This document shows, in pieces, positions 52,439 through 61,716 of a stretch of DNA of 64,000 nt (positions are counted from its first letter, which is position 1; the number at the start of each line of letters is the position of its first letter). Position numbers and translations under genes: made by a program. The notes beneath the pieces are model-generated. The model worked only from the letters and a program-made list of their open reading frames with translations. It had not been told where the DNA came from and did not search any database. This DNA comes from an uncultured Paracoccaceae bacterium (GTDB taxonomy: Bacteria; Pseudomonadota; Alphaproteobacteria; Rhodobacterales; Rhodobacteraceae). The stretch spans positions 124,001 to 188,000 of the forward strand of contig CANLQO010000003.1 of NCBI GenBank assembly GCA_947493335.1, written 5' to 3'.

Positions 52439-53700
52439 CACGCAGCCCCTTTTTGCTGTGCATTTTCAGTTTCATTTCCAGCCCAGGTCAGCCAAATCGC
52501 GGCGGTCCAGGTAAAATCGGCGCCGCCACAGGGCGTCGCGTCAACCGGGTCGAAATATTCATAGAATCCGTGCTTTCGGATCAGGTCCGCCGTTTCCGAC
52601 CGAAGCCGCTCTGCCAGTTCAGATCGCCCGTTTTCAGTAAGACCCAAAGCAATCAGCGAATTGACCACAGGCCATGTTGGGCCACGCCAATACCGGCGCG
52701 GATCAAAGATCTCACTTTCAGGGTCTGCCGAGGGGATGCCATAGTTGACAGCGTCCCAGGCCCGCATCAATTGCGCGTCCAGCTTGGGGTTTCCGGCCCC
52801 TGCCAGATAGGCCAGAAAAGCACCAGATCCCAGAACGCCCGCAAATGCGTCATTGCGCAAATTGCGCGCATCATAGGCCCCAAGCGCATCGTTCCAGATC
52901 AGCGGCAGCGCCGAACGCAATTCAGTCGCCCAACTGTCAATCTCGGACACGTCCTGGCCAAGTTCCCGCCCGATGGCCGACAGATCCTCATGCGCGCGCA
53001 GCAGCATGAATGTGATACCCGGATCCGCCATCAGGAACGGTCCACCCGCCACGATCTTGGCCTGATCCCAGCCCGTGCTGCGGCCGTATTGTAGCATCGC
53101 GATATAGCGGTCGTAATCCGCTTTGCCAGGGCGCATCTCTGGGTTCACATGGCCGGTGTCGCGGCGCGTGTATTCGCCGACACCAGAACCATCGACATCA
53201 GCCATGCCGATGTCCCAATCGGGACAATTGTCGCGCCCGCTTTCCCATGGATGCGTGATCGCAGCGGGGCCAAAGGTGCAGCGATAGTCGTGCCACCATC
53301 GGTGCCAGCCCACCAGCTTGGGGTAAAGCGCCTTGATCCGCTCGGTGCCCGCGTCACGATCTGTGGCCCAGATCTGACGCGCCATAATGGCAGCCACCGG
53401 CGGCTGGCTGATGCCGGACGACGGCGGCGTCTGCCCGGTATCCCAAACCTCGGGCCCCGGGAAATAGCCCGGGTCCGATTTGTGAAAGATGATATGCGGC
53501 ACCATGCCATCATCCCATTGGCTGGACATCAGGGTGTCCAACTCATCCCATGCCCTTGGCAGATCAAAGGTGGCAAATCCCCAAGCCGCAAAGGCGCTGT
53601 CCCAGTTCCACTGGTAGGGATAAAGACCGTGGGTCGGCACCGTATATCCGCCCTTGTCGTTCCGGCGCAGGATTTCGCGCGCTTGCTCGTCCAGGTTCAT
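52438..53700 (-). CDS. GH63-like glycoside hydrolase, probable mannosylglycerate or glucosylglycerate hydrolase
   Basis: A 420-residue (alpha/alpha)6-barrel hydrolase without a signal peptide. It has [14 protein letters not shown] (Asp34), [13 protein letters not shown] (Asp157, the clan-G general acid position) and GFYEYFDP (Glu381, the expected base), then a final GGADFTWTA. Length and motif order match the short GH63 members that hydrolyse mannosylglycerate and glucosylglycerate. In an agl-like operon it occupies the place where an alpha-glucosidase usually sits. It therefore probably cleaves an imported alpha-glycoside in the cytoplasm. The compatible-solute substrate is inference; alpha-glucoside or trehalose-like substrates are alternatives. 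It overlaps the MalG-type gene by four bases. Confidence 0.8.
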   Translation of the reverse strand: MNLDEQAREILRRNDKGGYTVPTHGLYPYQWNWDSAFAAWGFATFDLPRAWDELDTLMSSQWDDGMVPHIIFHKSDPGYFPGPEVWDTGQTPPSSGISQPPVAAIMARQIWATDRDAGTERIKALYPKLVGWHRWWHDYRCTFGPAAITHPWESGRDNCPDWDIGMADVDGSGVGEYTRRDTGHVNPEMRPGKADYDRYIAMLQYGRSTGWDQAKIVAGGPFLMADPGITFMLLRAHEDLSAIGRELGQDVSEIDSWATELRSALPLIWNDALGAYDARNLRNDAFAGVLGSGAFLAYLAGAGNPKLDAQLMRAWDAVNYGIPSADPESEIFDPRRYWRGPTWPVVNSLIALGLTENGRSELAERLRSETADLIRKHGFYEYFDPVDATPCGGADFTWTAAIWLTWAGNETENAQQKGAA

Positions 53701-54911
53701 CCTTTGACACTCCCTGCAGTCAGACCTTTGGTCATGAATTTCTCAAGCCCGAGGAAAAGCGCCATGATCGGCACCGTCGCTATGACCGATCCCGCCATCA
53801 GATGCTGGCGCGGGATCTCTGATGAATCGAGCGATGCGATACCACGGGTCAGTGTGAACTTTGTCGGGTCATCCAGCAGCATGAACGCCAGAAGGAATTC
53901 GTTCCAAGCGATCATGAAGACATACAAGGATACCGACGCCAGCGCGGGCAGTGACAGCGGCAACGTGATCTTCCAGATCACCTTCAACCGGCTGAGCCCG
54001 TCCATCAACCCGGCCTCTTCTACTTCGGCTGGCAGGCCTCGGAAGTAACCCTGCAGCATATAAAGCGCGACCGGAATAGTGGTGACCGGATAGATCAGGA
54101 TGATCCCACCGATACTGTTGCGCAGACCCGTCATCGAGAAGGCGATGTAGATCGGCAGCGCCAGAACGATCATCGGCACCATGTAAATCAGCAGGATCGA
54201 CCGGCTGAACGCTGCCCGCCCCTTGAACCGCAACCGTGCGACGGCATAGGCACCCGGGATCGCGAAGGCGAGCGTGATGAACACCGTCAACACTGAAATC
54301 AGGAATGAATTCAGCAAGTAGGTGCCAAAGTTGAACTGGCGGAACAACTCATCATAGGACCGGAACAGGTCCCACCCTTTGCTGAGGTCAATTGAGAAAT
54401 CCAACGGGTTCTGGATCAATTCTGCCTGATTTTTCAGGCTTGTCATGACCATCACGTAGAACGGGATCAGAACGATCGCAGTGAAGAAGATATAGCCAAA
54501 ACCGGTCAGAAAGCGGATGACGGCGGCCTCAAATTCGTGGCGCGTCAACTCGCCTGGGTTGATGTCTGTTAGGATCACCGCCAACGAGACCGCAAAGGAC
54601 ACACCCAGTATCGCTGCGCCAAGAATGCTGGCCAAGGTTCCCGCACTCTCACCTGTGACCATCGGTCCAAAGCCGATCATGACAGTCGCAATGATGGCGG
54701 CAGTGATGATGCCCTGCACGATCACATTGCGCCCTATCGCAACGATCAGGCCGCCGGCCACCGCACCCCACACCAGCGATAGCAGGATCGAGGGACGGAA
54801 AGCGTCACCGGTTGCAAACGACATGGCAACACTGACTGTCGTCGACAGGACCACCAGCCACAGGGCACCAAGCAATGGCCCCGTGACGTATCCATAACGC
54901 AAGTTGCTCAT
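53697..54911 (-). CDS. Sugar ABC transporter permease, MalG type with N-terminal membrane extension
   Basis: A 404-residue permease. The C-terminal 270 residues are an ordinary MalG-type subunit with the coupling loop EVEEAGLMDGLSRLKVIWK. The first 130 residues add about four extra membrane helices (for example LLGALWLVVLSTTVSVAMSF and SILGAAILGVSFAVSLAVIL), making it longer than the typical 280. It overlaps both neighbours by four bases. AglG-type permeases are also longer than average, but the function of the extra helices is unknown. Confidence 0.9.
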   Translation of the reverse strand: MSNLRYGYVTGPLLGALWLVVLSTTVSVAMSFATGDAFRPSILLSLVWGAVAGGLIVAIGRNVIVQGIITAAIIATVMIGFGPMVTGESAGTLASILGAAILGVSFAVSLAVILTDINPGELTRHEFEAAVIRFLTGFGYIFFTAIVLIPFYVMVMTSLKNQAELIQNPLDFSIDLSKGWDLFRSYDELFRQFNFGTYLLNSFLISVLTVFITLAFAIPGAYAVARLRFKGRAAFSRSILLIYMVPMIVLALPIYIAFSMTGLRNSIGGIILIYPVTTIPVALYMLQGYFRGLPAEVEEAGLMDGLSRLKVIWKITLPLSLPALASVSLYVFMIAWNEFLLAFMLLDDPTKFTLTRGIASLDSSEIPRQHLMAGSVIATVPIMALFLGLEKFMTKGLTAGSVKG

Positions 54912-56152
54912 AGCCCTTCCTCCTGGCTGATGAATTTGAAGAAGAAGACAGAGAACAGAAGCAGGCAGCAGAAGATCACTACTGCGACAGCCGCGCCCGC
55001 ACCGATGTTTGAAACGGCAAAGGCCTGCTCATAAACGTTGACGGTCAGCGTCCGCGTCCCGGCGTTGCCGCCGGTCAGCAGGAAGATGTCGTCGAACTTG
55101 TTGAACGTCCAAATAAAGCGCAACAGGAACAGCACCGACAGAATGCCCAATAGCTGTGGCACGCTTAGCGCCCAGAACTGCTGGAACGGGCTGGCCCCAT
55201 CCATGTCGGCGGCTTCATACATGTCCGTGTCAATCGACTGCATCCGGGCAAGGATGAACAGGAACGACAGCGGGAAATAGCGCCAGATCTCAAACACGGT
55301 CACCATGATCAGGGCCAATGGCCGCTCACCGAAAAAGTTGATCGCTTCTGACGTCACCCCCATCTGCACCAACAACGCATTGGCAGAGCCTGAAAACGGG
55401 TCAAACAAAAGAACCCAGGCGAAGGCCACCGCGATGACGGGTGCCACGTATGGAAACAGGTACAAACCGCGCAAAATGCCTTGGCCGCGGAATTCCTTGT
55501 TCAGCAGCAAGGCGGCGAATAGACCAAAAAGAAGGGCCCCGATTGTGCCAAATACGGTGTAGAACATCGTCACACCCAGCACGCCCCAGAACTCAGCTCC
55601 GTCAAAGACGCGTGCGAAATTATCAAATGTAAATGTGCTGTTGGTCAGCACGTTTGACGCTTTGCCTTCAACGGCAGCGTCGCTGTCGCCCGGTTCAATT
55701 CCACCATCCAGATAGGCTTGTCCGATGGTGACGGGGATCATCAGGTTTTCGCGATAGCCCGGCTCCCAATCACCCAGATCACAGCTAAGCGCTTGCCCAT
55801 CCAGCGTGCAGCGTTCGTCCAATGTACCAACGGTCAAACCTTCGGGGATGACATCGGTAAATGAGACACCGCCAATCGGCTGTTCCTGTGACGAGTTGCG
55901 CAGGCGGTACCGGATGTTCGCTTCATCTCCGACGGCTTCGGCATCCCCGCGCAGGTCTTCGCGCAGCACCACCTCGGGCGGCCGCAGATCAGCCAGCGAC
56001 ACCGGTTTCACCGATATCCAGAAGATCGCCAGCAGCGGCAGAACCACCACAAGTGCGACCGCAATCAAGGTCGGAGACAATAGGCCCCAGGCTAACCGTG
56101 CCTCGCGTTTGGCAAGCGGTCCTGTGCCCCTCGGAGGTGAGAGATCGGTCAT
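54908..56152 (-). CDS. Sugar ABC transporter permease, MalF type with DUF11-like periplasmic insert
   Basis: A 414-residue permease. Helix 1 is at about residues 24-47. A periplasmic insert follows at about 50-180, then the remaining helices with coupling loop DMYEAADMDGASPFQQFW. In the insert, NIRYRLRNSSQEQPIGGVSF, TDVIPEGLTV, the pair Cys115/Cys124 and LGDWEPGYRENLMIPVTI read like one DUF11 beta-sandwich unit. The ATG at 56152 follows AAAGGG with seven-base spacing. E. coli MalF also has a large P2 loop here that contacts the binding protein. The operon position after the binding protein is standard for agl-like systems. Confidence 0.9.
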   Translation of the reverse strand: MTDLSPPRGTGPLAKREARLAWGLLSPTLIAVALVVVLPLLAIFWISVKPVSLADLRPPEVVLREDLRGDAEAVGDEANIRYRLRNSSQEQPIGGVSFTDVIPEGLTVGTLDERCTLDGQALSCDLGDWEPGYRENLMIPVTIGQAYLDGGIEPGDSDAAVEGKASNVLTNSTFTFDNFARVFDGAEFWGVLGVTMFYTVFGTIGALLFGLFAALLLNKEFRGQGILRGLYLFPYVAPVIAVAFAWVLLFDPFSGSANALLVQMGVTSEAINFFGERPLALIMVTVFEIWRYFPLSFLFILARMQSIDTDMYEAADMDGASPFQQFWALSVPQLLGILSVLFLLRFIWTFNKFDDIFLLTGGNAGTRTLTVNVYEQAFAVSNIGAGAAVAVVIFCCLLLFSVFFFKFISQEEGL

Positions 56153-56236
56153 CGTCGGCCCTTTCACAGAGTGTTGTGGCTGTCCTGCCCCGGCATATCG
56201 GGGCAGGACGATCTTGCTTTGTCGCGCAAGTGACGC

Positions 56237-57583
56237 TTAGTTGATGTTCGACAACTCGTCGTTCATCGCCGCGATTGCCGCAGCAGCGTCGATTTCACCA
56301 TCGATGTACTCGCGCACAACGCGGTTGATCGCCTGGCTGTTGATCATCTTCGACGCGAGGCTCAACTGGCCTTCGGCCACACCCCAGCGCTGTGCCACAT
56401 CAAGACCACCGACAATCTCGCTGATCATTTCGGCGGCATAAAGCTCACCCAGTGGCGCCTTCCGGTCGACACCGACCTCAAGGGTTTCCCACAGGTTGGT
56501 GAAGGCCATTGGATCGTCCGCCGTACCACGACGCACAGGGAACTTGCCCTCTGGCGCGATTGCGAGTGTCTGGCCATAGCCATCGCTCATTGAGTACTGC
56601 ACAAACTCCATCGCCGCATCGGTCGCCGCGTCAGAGGTGATCCCAAAGTAACGCACGTCGCCCCATGCAGCACCGCCGGGGTTCGATGGGCCGCTGAAGT
56701 TGGTCACGATGCCGGTGGCTGCCGCCAGATCGCGGGTTTGCGGATCATTGTTGATCGTGGGCGGCGCGCTGTCGCGCAGACCGGCCAATTCGTCAAGGAT
56801 GAACGGCGACCAGATGATCATCGCTGCATTGCCCGAGAAGTAGAGCGTGCGGGACTGATCCCAGAACAAATCACCCGGAGGCGAAGCCTTTGCGATGGCC
56901 TTGTAGAACTCCAGCACTTCGGTTGTCGGGCCCTCTTCGAGTGCCTTGAAGCCGTCGGGGCCGACAGGCGACACACCGTTGGCAAGGAACACATGCTCCA
57001 ACACCTGGCTCATGAAGTTCTCGTCCACCTTGGTGGCAGCAACAAAGCCGTACATCTCTGGCGGGTTGTGCAGCGCTTCAACCGCGGCCAACACATTGGC
57101 GTAGCTGTTTGGTGCTTCAAGACCGGCCGCATCAAAAAGGTCCTTGCGGTAGACCAGCATCTGCGTCCAACCGTCTACCGGAACGGATGCAAAGCCATCA
57201 GCGGTCGCCGCCATGCCCAATGCACCAGAGGCGAATGTGCCTTCGCCCAGCGCTTCGACCACATCGGTCGCGGCATCCGTGTCGAGAATACCGGCATCAG
57301 CCCAAGGCAGCGCATACTGCAACGGGTGGTAGATCACGTCAGGCAGATCACCCGCCGCAAAGGCAGCCGTGGCACGTGTGCCCAGATCAGCCTCAGTCAC
57401 CGGGATCACCTCGACGGTATGGCCCGTGGCTGCGGCAAAATCTGCTGCCATCTGCTCTTGGCGGGCCAAACGCTCGGGCTGCTCTTCTGTCGTCCAGAAC
57501 CGCAGTTCGTCAGCGCTGGCGGCAAGTGCCGACAACACCAGCGCGCAAGCGGCGGTGGACAGGATGGTTGACTTACGTTTCAT
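56237..57583 (-). CDS. Sugar ABC transporter substrate-binding protein of the second locus
   Basis: A 448-residue periplasmic binding protein with a clear signal peptide (MKRKSTILSTAACALVLSALAASA). The mature protein begins DELRFWTTEEQPERLARQE, like AglE-type binders. The ATG at 57583 follows GGGAGGAATACC, far better than the earlier in-frame start. It lies 20 bases after the LacI gene on the same strand, so regulator and transporter are probably co-transcribed. The ligand is unknown; alpha-glycosides or glycosylglycerates are inferred from the GH63-like hydrolase. Confidence 0.93.
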   Translation of the reverse strand: MKRKSTILSTAACALVLSALAASADELRFWTTEEQPERLARQEQMAADFAAATGHTVEVIPVTEADLGTRATAAFAAGDLPDVIYHPLQYALPWADAGILDTDAATDVVEALGEGTFASGALGMAATADGFASVPVDGWTQMLVYRKDLFDAAGLEAPNSYANVLAAVEALHNPPEMYGFVAATKVDENFMSQVLEHVFLANGVSPVGPDGFKALEEGPTTEVLEFYKAIAKASPPGDLFWDQSRTLYFSGNAAMIIWSPFILDELAGLRDSAPPTINNDPQTRDLAAATGIVTNFSGPSNPGGAAWGDVRYFGITSDAATDAAMEFVQYSMSDGYGQTLAIAPEGKFPVRRGTADDPMAFTNLWETLEVGVDRKAPLGELYAAEMISEIVGGLDVAQRWGVAEGQLSLASKMINSQAINRVVREYIDGEIDAAAAIAAMNDELSNIN

Positions 57584-57603
57584 GGTATTCCTCCCATTGG
57601 TTT

Positions 57604-58704
57604 TCATGAAATGTCGCGTTCTGCGGCGGTTGCCGCGGTGGTCGGTAATGACGGAGGTGCCGGACCGGTCGATCCGCGGTCCAGAAACTTTGCCGTTGTC
57701 AGTTCGCGCAAGTTCTCGACCGGTTCACCCGAAATTCTGCGGATCAGAAAGGTGCTCAGCCTTTGACCGCAATCAGTGAAATCGACGGCAAATGTTGTCA
57801 GCGGCGGGGACACATGCGCGCCTTCCGGAATGCCGTCATATGACAGCACAGACAGGTCAGAACCGATCGTCAGTCCCATCCGCTCTGCCGTGTGGTAAAC
57901 CCCCAGCGCCGTCATATCGACGGCGCAAATTATTGCCGTTGGCGGCGATGAGGCGGCCAGAATATCCGCAGAGGCGGCCGCTCCATCTGCGCGTGTCACA
58001 GCACCTTCGCGCATCAAGGCGGGGTCAATCTCAATCCCGTGGCGGGCCATAGCCGCTTCGAAACCAGCACGGCGCAGGGCCGAATAATTGTACGGCAATC
58101 CACCACCGATAAAGCCAATGCGCCGATGCCCAAGTGCCACCAGGTGGTCAACACCGTGCTGCATGGCATCTTCGCCCGCCACATCCATCCAAGCACAACC
58201 CTGCGGGTCGCCGGTGCGGCCAAACAGCACAAACGGCACATCCATCGCGCGCAACATGCGAATGCGTGGATCGTCCCGCAAAGTCCGCTGCAGGATAAAC
58301 CCATCGGCTTTGCGGTCCTGCAACATCTCTTGAAAGGTGCTGAGCGTGTCGGCATCCGATTTGGAGGATGCAACCGTAAGGGTATAGCCTTCGGCACTCG
58401 CGCCCAGCGACAATCCCGCCAGAAACTCTGCCAGAAATGGCCGGTGCGCGTCATGTTCGCTAAGCTGAATAACCAGTCCCAGCGACTTCGTGCGTCCAGT
58501 GCGGATCGCCTGCGCATGTGACAGTGGACGATAGCCCATCTTCTCGGCCATGCGGGTCACCCGCAGGCGCGTCGCATCAGAGATGTCGGCATAGCCGTTC
58601 AGCGCCCGGCTGACGGTCGACTTGGTCAATCCCAAGGCTTCGGACATGTCCGAAATCGTGACACGCCTTTGCGTCTGATTGTGATTGATTCGCCGTTCTA
58701 GCAT
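57604..58704 (-). CDS. LacI-family transcriptional regulator of the second ABC locus
   Basis: A 366-residue regulator. The HTH TISDMSEALGLTKSTVSRALNG lies at about residues 16-37, followed by the hinge and an effector domain with VVDHLVALGHRR-like features. The ATG at 58704 was chosen; an in-frame TTG at 58758 overlaps the operator palindrome and adds unlikely residues. It is the first gene of a same-strand unit with the binding protein 20 bases downstream, unlike the divergent arrangement in the first locus. A perfect palindrome 36 bases upstream suggests autoregulation of the whole operon. Confidence 0.92.
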   Translation of the reverse strand: MLERRINHNQTQRRVTISDMSEALGLTKSTVSRALNGYADISDATRLRVTRMAEKMGYRPLSHAQAIRTGRTKSLGLVIQLSEHDAHRPFLAEFLAGLSLGASAEGYTLTVASSKSDADTLSTFQEMLQDRKADGFILQRTLRDDPRIRMLRAMDVPFVLFGRTGDPQGCAWMDVAGEDAMQHGVDHLVALGHRRIGFIGGGLPYNYSALRRAGFEAAMARHGIEIDPALMREGAVTRADGAAASADILAASSPPTAIICAVDMTALGVYHTAERMGLTIGSDLSVLSYDGIPEGAHVSPPLTTFAVDFTDCGQRLSTFLIRRISGEPVENLRELTTAKFLDRGSTGPAPPSLPTTAATAAERDIS

Positions 58705-58739
58705 TGGCTTTGAAGTCCCCCCTGACCTCAGGCTGAATT

Positions 58740-58755
58740 CCGAAACCGGTTTCGG
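58740..58755. promoter_or_regulatory. LacI operator, perfect 16-base palindrome
   Basis: CCGAAACCGGTTTCGG is a perfect palindrome with the CG-centred AAACCGGTTT core typical of LacI-family operators. It ends 36 bases before the LacI start codon at 58704. It is the obvious control site for the co-transcribed LacI, ABC transporter and GH63-like genes. Confidence 0.75.
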
Positions 58756-58834
58756 CAAGGGGTTTTCGCAGCTGTCTCAAAAATTGGCGAAAAAGGGGGG
58801 CGTCGCAGCGCGCAGGGCCGCTGCGACGATCAGG

Positions 58835-61294
58835 TCAATAAAGGTCGACGCGGAAGGGTGATGTTTCCCAATATGCCTCTGCCAATTGCAGGATACGCTC
58901 TTTGGGATCGGTCGATGCCGTACCCAGACCCAATCGGGTCAAAACGTCCTGCAAGGCACTTTGACTTCCGGCACCAAAAGCACCGTCGACGTCAAGCTCT
59001 CCGCCCAGCGATTTGATCAGCATTTGAGCACCGCCGTCGATCACTTTCACAGGCATGGCGTCCAACTGCTGCATGGCATATTGCGCGTTGCGGTTGTTTT
59101 TCAGCGCGGCGCCTTTTGCGGCCATCACGGCAGCATCAAACTGGCTATAACCGGCAACCGTTTCGGTCATCAGCGTATAGGCCGCCGTTGCCCCGGCCAC
59201 CGGGTCGCCCCGCTCCAGCCCGTCGTTGAAGACGTTGATCGCTTCGGTCGCGTTGCGTCCGCCACGGGCGGTTCCGTCGTTGTACATCGTCGCCAGCGTA
59301 TAGGCCGTTGTCGGGTGGCCCTGATCATGTGCTTCGCGCAGCAGGTCATAGGCCTGCCCCAGATCAATCTCCAACCCGGCGCTCCCCTGCCGATAGGCTA
59401 CCGCCAGATTTGCCATCCCATAAATATCGCCGCGTGCCACGCTTTCACGCATGTACCGCAGCGCCCGTTCCGGGTCGAAATACTCGCTGTTCTGATCCAG
59501 ATAGATACTGGTCAGACCATTCATCGAAAACGTATGGCCAACTTCCATGGCGCGGACCATCAGATCGTAACCTTCAACTTCGGCCTCGGTCGTGCCGCCA
59601 TTGCGAAGCAATTCCAGCCCCAGCGAATGCATCGCATATGGATCGCCTTCGGCGACGCCGCGGGCAAACAACTGCCGCACCGCCTCACTGTCTGCACTGC
59701 GGGCAGAGCCGACGCCGCTTTCCTCGGCACGCGCTAACAGCCCAAGCCCATACCAAGCCCGGGCGTGACCAAGGTCGCGAGCGCGTTCAAAGGACAGTTT
59801 TGCGCCGTCGGTGTTCGCCAGCGCCAGCTTGGCGCGACCCAATTGATAGTGGAACCGTCCAGTATCAGGCGATGCCGCAACCGCTGCCTCGCAGGCGGCC
59901 AGCGCAATTTCCGGCCGGATTTCATTCGGATAGCGTGTCAGCCCCATTCCATCCGGATCCAGATGGTCGCCTGCCTCCATATCACAGGCGTTGGGCACAA
60001 GGTTGAGTGCGACCTGCTGTGCAACGCCGTTCACTTCTATCGCGATCACATCGCGCAACCGACCCTGTTCAAGAGACATTGCAGGCACTTGCACGGACTC
60101 GTTCACCAGCGTCAGCCGATCCACATCCAGTCCAGTCAGGACGCGGCCAGTCACATCGGTGTTCAGCCCGCTGCGGTCGCGCTGCATCAAGACACCAGTA
60201 TTGGGGCGGGCCGTAAAACGCACCGAGTCCGTAACACCGATATTCAAGGCAGCCGACAGTGCAGGGCCGATATCAACCTCTGGCACGAAGTCCGCCGTGA
60301 TCACATTGGTTGTGGGCTGCGCGCTCACCTCGGTTTCCTCGGCGACGACTTCAAGGTCGGTGACACGGGCAACACCACGGGTCTCACCCGTCCCGGAACT
60401 ACTGACCTCGATCGGACGCGACAGTTGAGCCCCCAGACCAAAGCTTGCCGGTTCGATCAGGGTCGAGCTGTCCCAAGGCACCTGACGGCCATTCGTGCGC
60501 TCAAATGTCTGGCGGCGCACCTGCTCAAAGACGTCCTTCACCAGTGCCTCTGGTGTGGCAGAGGCCTGCTCGATCAGGGACGCGGTAAAGGGACTGTTGT
60601 CGCCCTCGCCGTCATAGGCCAACGAGCCCGGCGAGGTCGAATAGATGAGCATGGAGTTCAGTGGTGCCGCCTGACTGGAAAAGCCTGTTCGCGTTTCGCG
60701 CAGCGTATTTCCAACCTGTGTCAAAAGCTCCTTGCCCGCAAATGGATTGTCCCGGCAACTGTCCAGAATGACAATTTGCAGCCGGGCACGGGCCCCGATA
60801 ATGCCCACCAAGGACCCCAGAGATACGGCCTCAAAAGGCACATCATAGACACTGTCGAGATCTGCGTCGGTTGGGACAAGGTAGTTGTCCGCACCGATTT
60901 GAAAGCCGTGCCCTGCAAAGAAAAAGACCACTTCGGTATCGCGATCCACATCAAACAGCACGCGGCGCAGCATGTCCTCGAAACCACGCTTCGTGATGTC
61001 TTCGTGATAGCGAACCAGATACCCCTGCTCCCGCAGGAAAGTCGCGACGACGCTGGCATCGGCGTGGGCATTTGGCAAATCGGGAATGCCGGAATAATCG
61101 GAATTCCCAATCACGACCGCGTAGCGTTTGGCGGCGCGGGTTTCGGGGTTGATGCCACGCAGCGGCAGGATATCTGCCGATCCGTTGATCAACCGTTCGA
61201 CGATCAGGCTGTTCTGCGCCAGCGCAGGGCCGGTCGCAAGAACGCTGACCGACAAGAGTGCACCTGCCAGAACCGAAAGCGGTTTTTTAAACAT
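58835..61294 (-). CDS. Exported caspase-like peptidase (orthocaspase) with Sel1 repeats and C-terminal PG-binding-like domain
   Basis: An 819-residue exported protein. A signal peptide ends near LATGPALAQ. The peptidase C14 domain (about 55-290) has the catalytic dyad His129 (FFFAGHGFQ) and Cys180 (ILDSCRDNPF). A linker region with no clear family follows, then tetratricopeptide/Sel1-like helices (about 480-740, for example MHSLGLELLRNGGTTEAE). The last 60 residues resemble a peptidoglycan-binding fold (LGGELDVDGAFGAGSQSALQDVL). It likely acts in the periplasm with Arg/Lys specificity, as in bacterial metacaspases. It is last of three same-strand genes, three bases after the lipoprotein gene. 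Confidence 0.88.
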   Translation of the reverse strand: MFKKPLSVLAGALLSVSVLATGPALAQNSLIVERLINGSADILPLRGINPETRAAKRYAVVIGNSDYSGIPDLPNAHADASVVATFLREQGYLVRYHEDITKRGFEDMLRRVLFDVDRDTEVVFFFAGHGFQIGADNYLVPTDADLDSVYDVPFEAVSLGSLVGIIGARARLQIVILDSCRDNPFAGKELLTQVGNTLRETRTGFSSQAAPLNSMLIYSTSPGSLAYDGEGDNSPFTASLIEQASATPEALVKDVFEQVRRQTFERTNGRQVPWDSSTLIEPASFGLGAQLSRPIEVSSSGTGETRGVARVTDLEVVAEETEVSAQPTTNVITADFVPEVDIGPALSAALNIGVTDSVRFTARPNTGVLMQRDRSGLNTDVTGRVLTGLDVDRLTLVNESVQVPAMSLEQGRLRDVIAIEVNGVAQQVALNLVPNACDMEAGDHLDPDGMGLTRYPNEIRPEIALAACEAAVAASPDTGRFHYQLGRAKLALANTDGAKLSFERARDLGHARAWYGLGLLARAEESGVGSARSADSEAVRQLFARGVAEGDPYAMHSLGLELLRNGGTTEAEVEGYDLMVRAMEVGHTFSMNGLTSIYLDQNSEYFDPERALRYMRESVARGDIYGMANLAVAYRQGSAGLEIDLGQAYDLLREAHDQGHPTTAYTLATMYNDGTARGGRNATEAINVFNDGLERGDPVAGATAAYTLMTETVAGYSQFDAAVMAAKGAALKNNRNAQYAMQQLDAMPVKVIDGGAQMLIKSLGGELDVDGAFGAGSQSALQDVLTRLGLGTASTDPKERILQLAEAYWETSPFRVDLY

Positions 61295-61297
61295 GAC

Positions 61298-61672
61298 CTA
61301 TCCCCAGACCGGGCCCGGATCTGGGTCCGGCGGTGGTGGCGGCGGTGGTGGTGGCGGCGGTGGCGGATCACCCGGATCGGGATCCGGGTCAGGATCGGGA
61401 TCGGGTGTTGGGACTTGTGTCGTCGAATTGCGGTCAGCGCGGCGACGCTCTGCCCGTGCCGCTGCAAGTTGCCGTGCGCGCTCAATTGCCGCAGCATCAG
61501 TGGTTTGCACCGGCGTTGCCGACGGGCTGATTGTCTGTGGTTGTGGCTGCTGTGTCACCGGGATCGTCGCCGGGATTGGGACCACTAGGCACCCTGACAA
61601 CATTCCCGCGACCCCCAACACACCCGCGACGCGCATGAAACGCTGTGCAGTTTTGGGTGTTGAATCTGGCAT
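61298..61672 (-). CDS. Pro-rich lipoprotein
   Basis: A 124-residue predicted lipoprotein. An N-terminal hydrophobic segment leads to the lipobox LSGC (Cys at about residue 27). An Ala/Arg-rich helical stretch (IERARQLAAARAERRRADR) is next. A low-complexity tail of five Asp-Pro pairs, a run of 13 prolines and PDPDPGPVWG follows. The Pro tail could span periplasm or peptidoglycan. It lies three bases upstream of the orthocaspase gene, so the two are surely co-translated. No known family recognised. Confidence 0.8.
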   Translation of the reverse strand: MPDSTPKTAQRFMRVAGVLGVAGMLSGCLVVPIPATIPVTQQPQPQTISPSATPVQTTDAAAIERARQLAAARAERRRADRNSTTQVPTPDPDPDPDPDPGDPPPPPPPPPPPPPDPDPGPVWG

Positions 61673-61716
61673 TACTTAAACTCCTTGTCGTCGAATTTCA
61701 GGCTTAAAGGCCTGTT

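Noticed and set aside
59765-61588. Plus-strand open frame of 607 codons opposite the orthocaspase
   Set aside because: The minus strand encodes a clear caspase domain and Sel1 repeats; the opposite frame ends in Trp/Arg runs created by the poly-Pro codons.
61128-61679. Plus-strand frame with a long poly-Gly and Gly-Ser stretch
   Set aside because: It is the reverse complement of the Pro and Asp-Pro tail of the lipoprotein, which has a good lipobox and tight spacing to the next gene.
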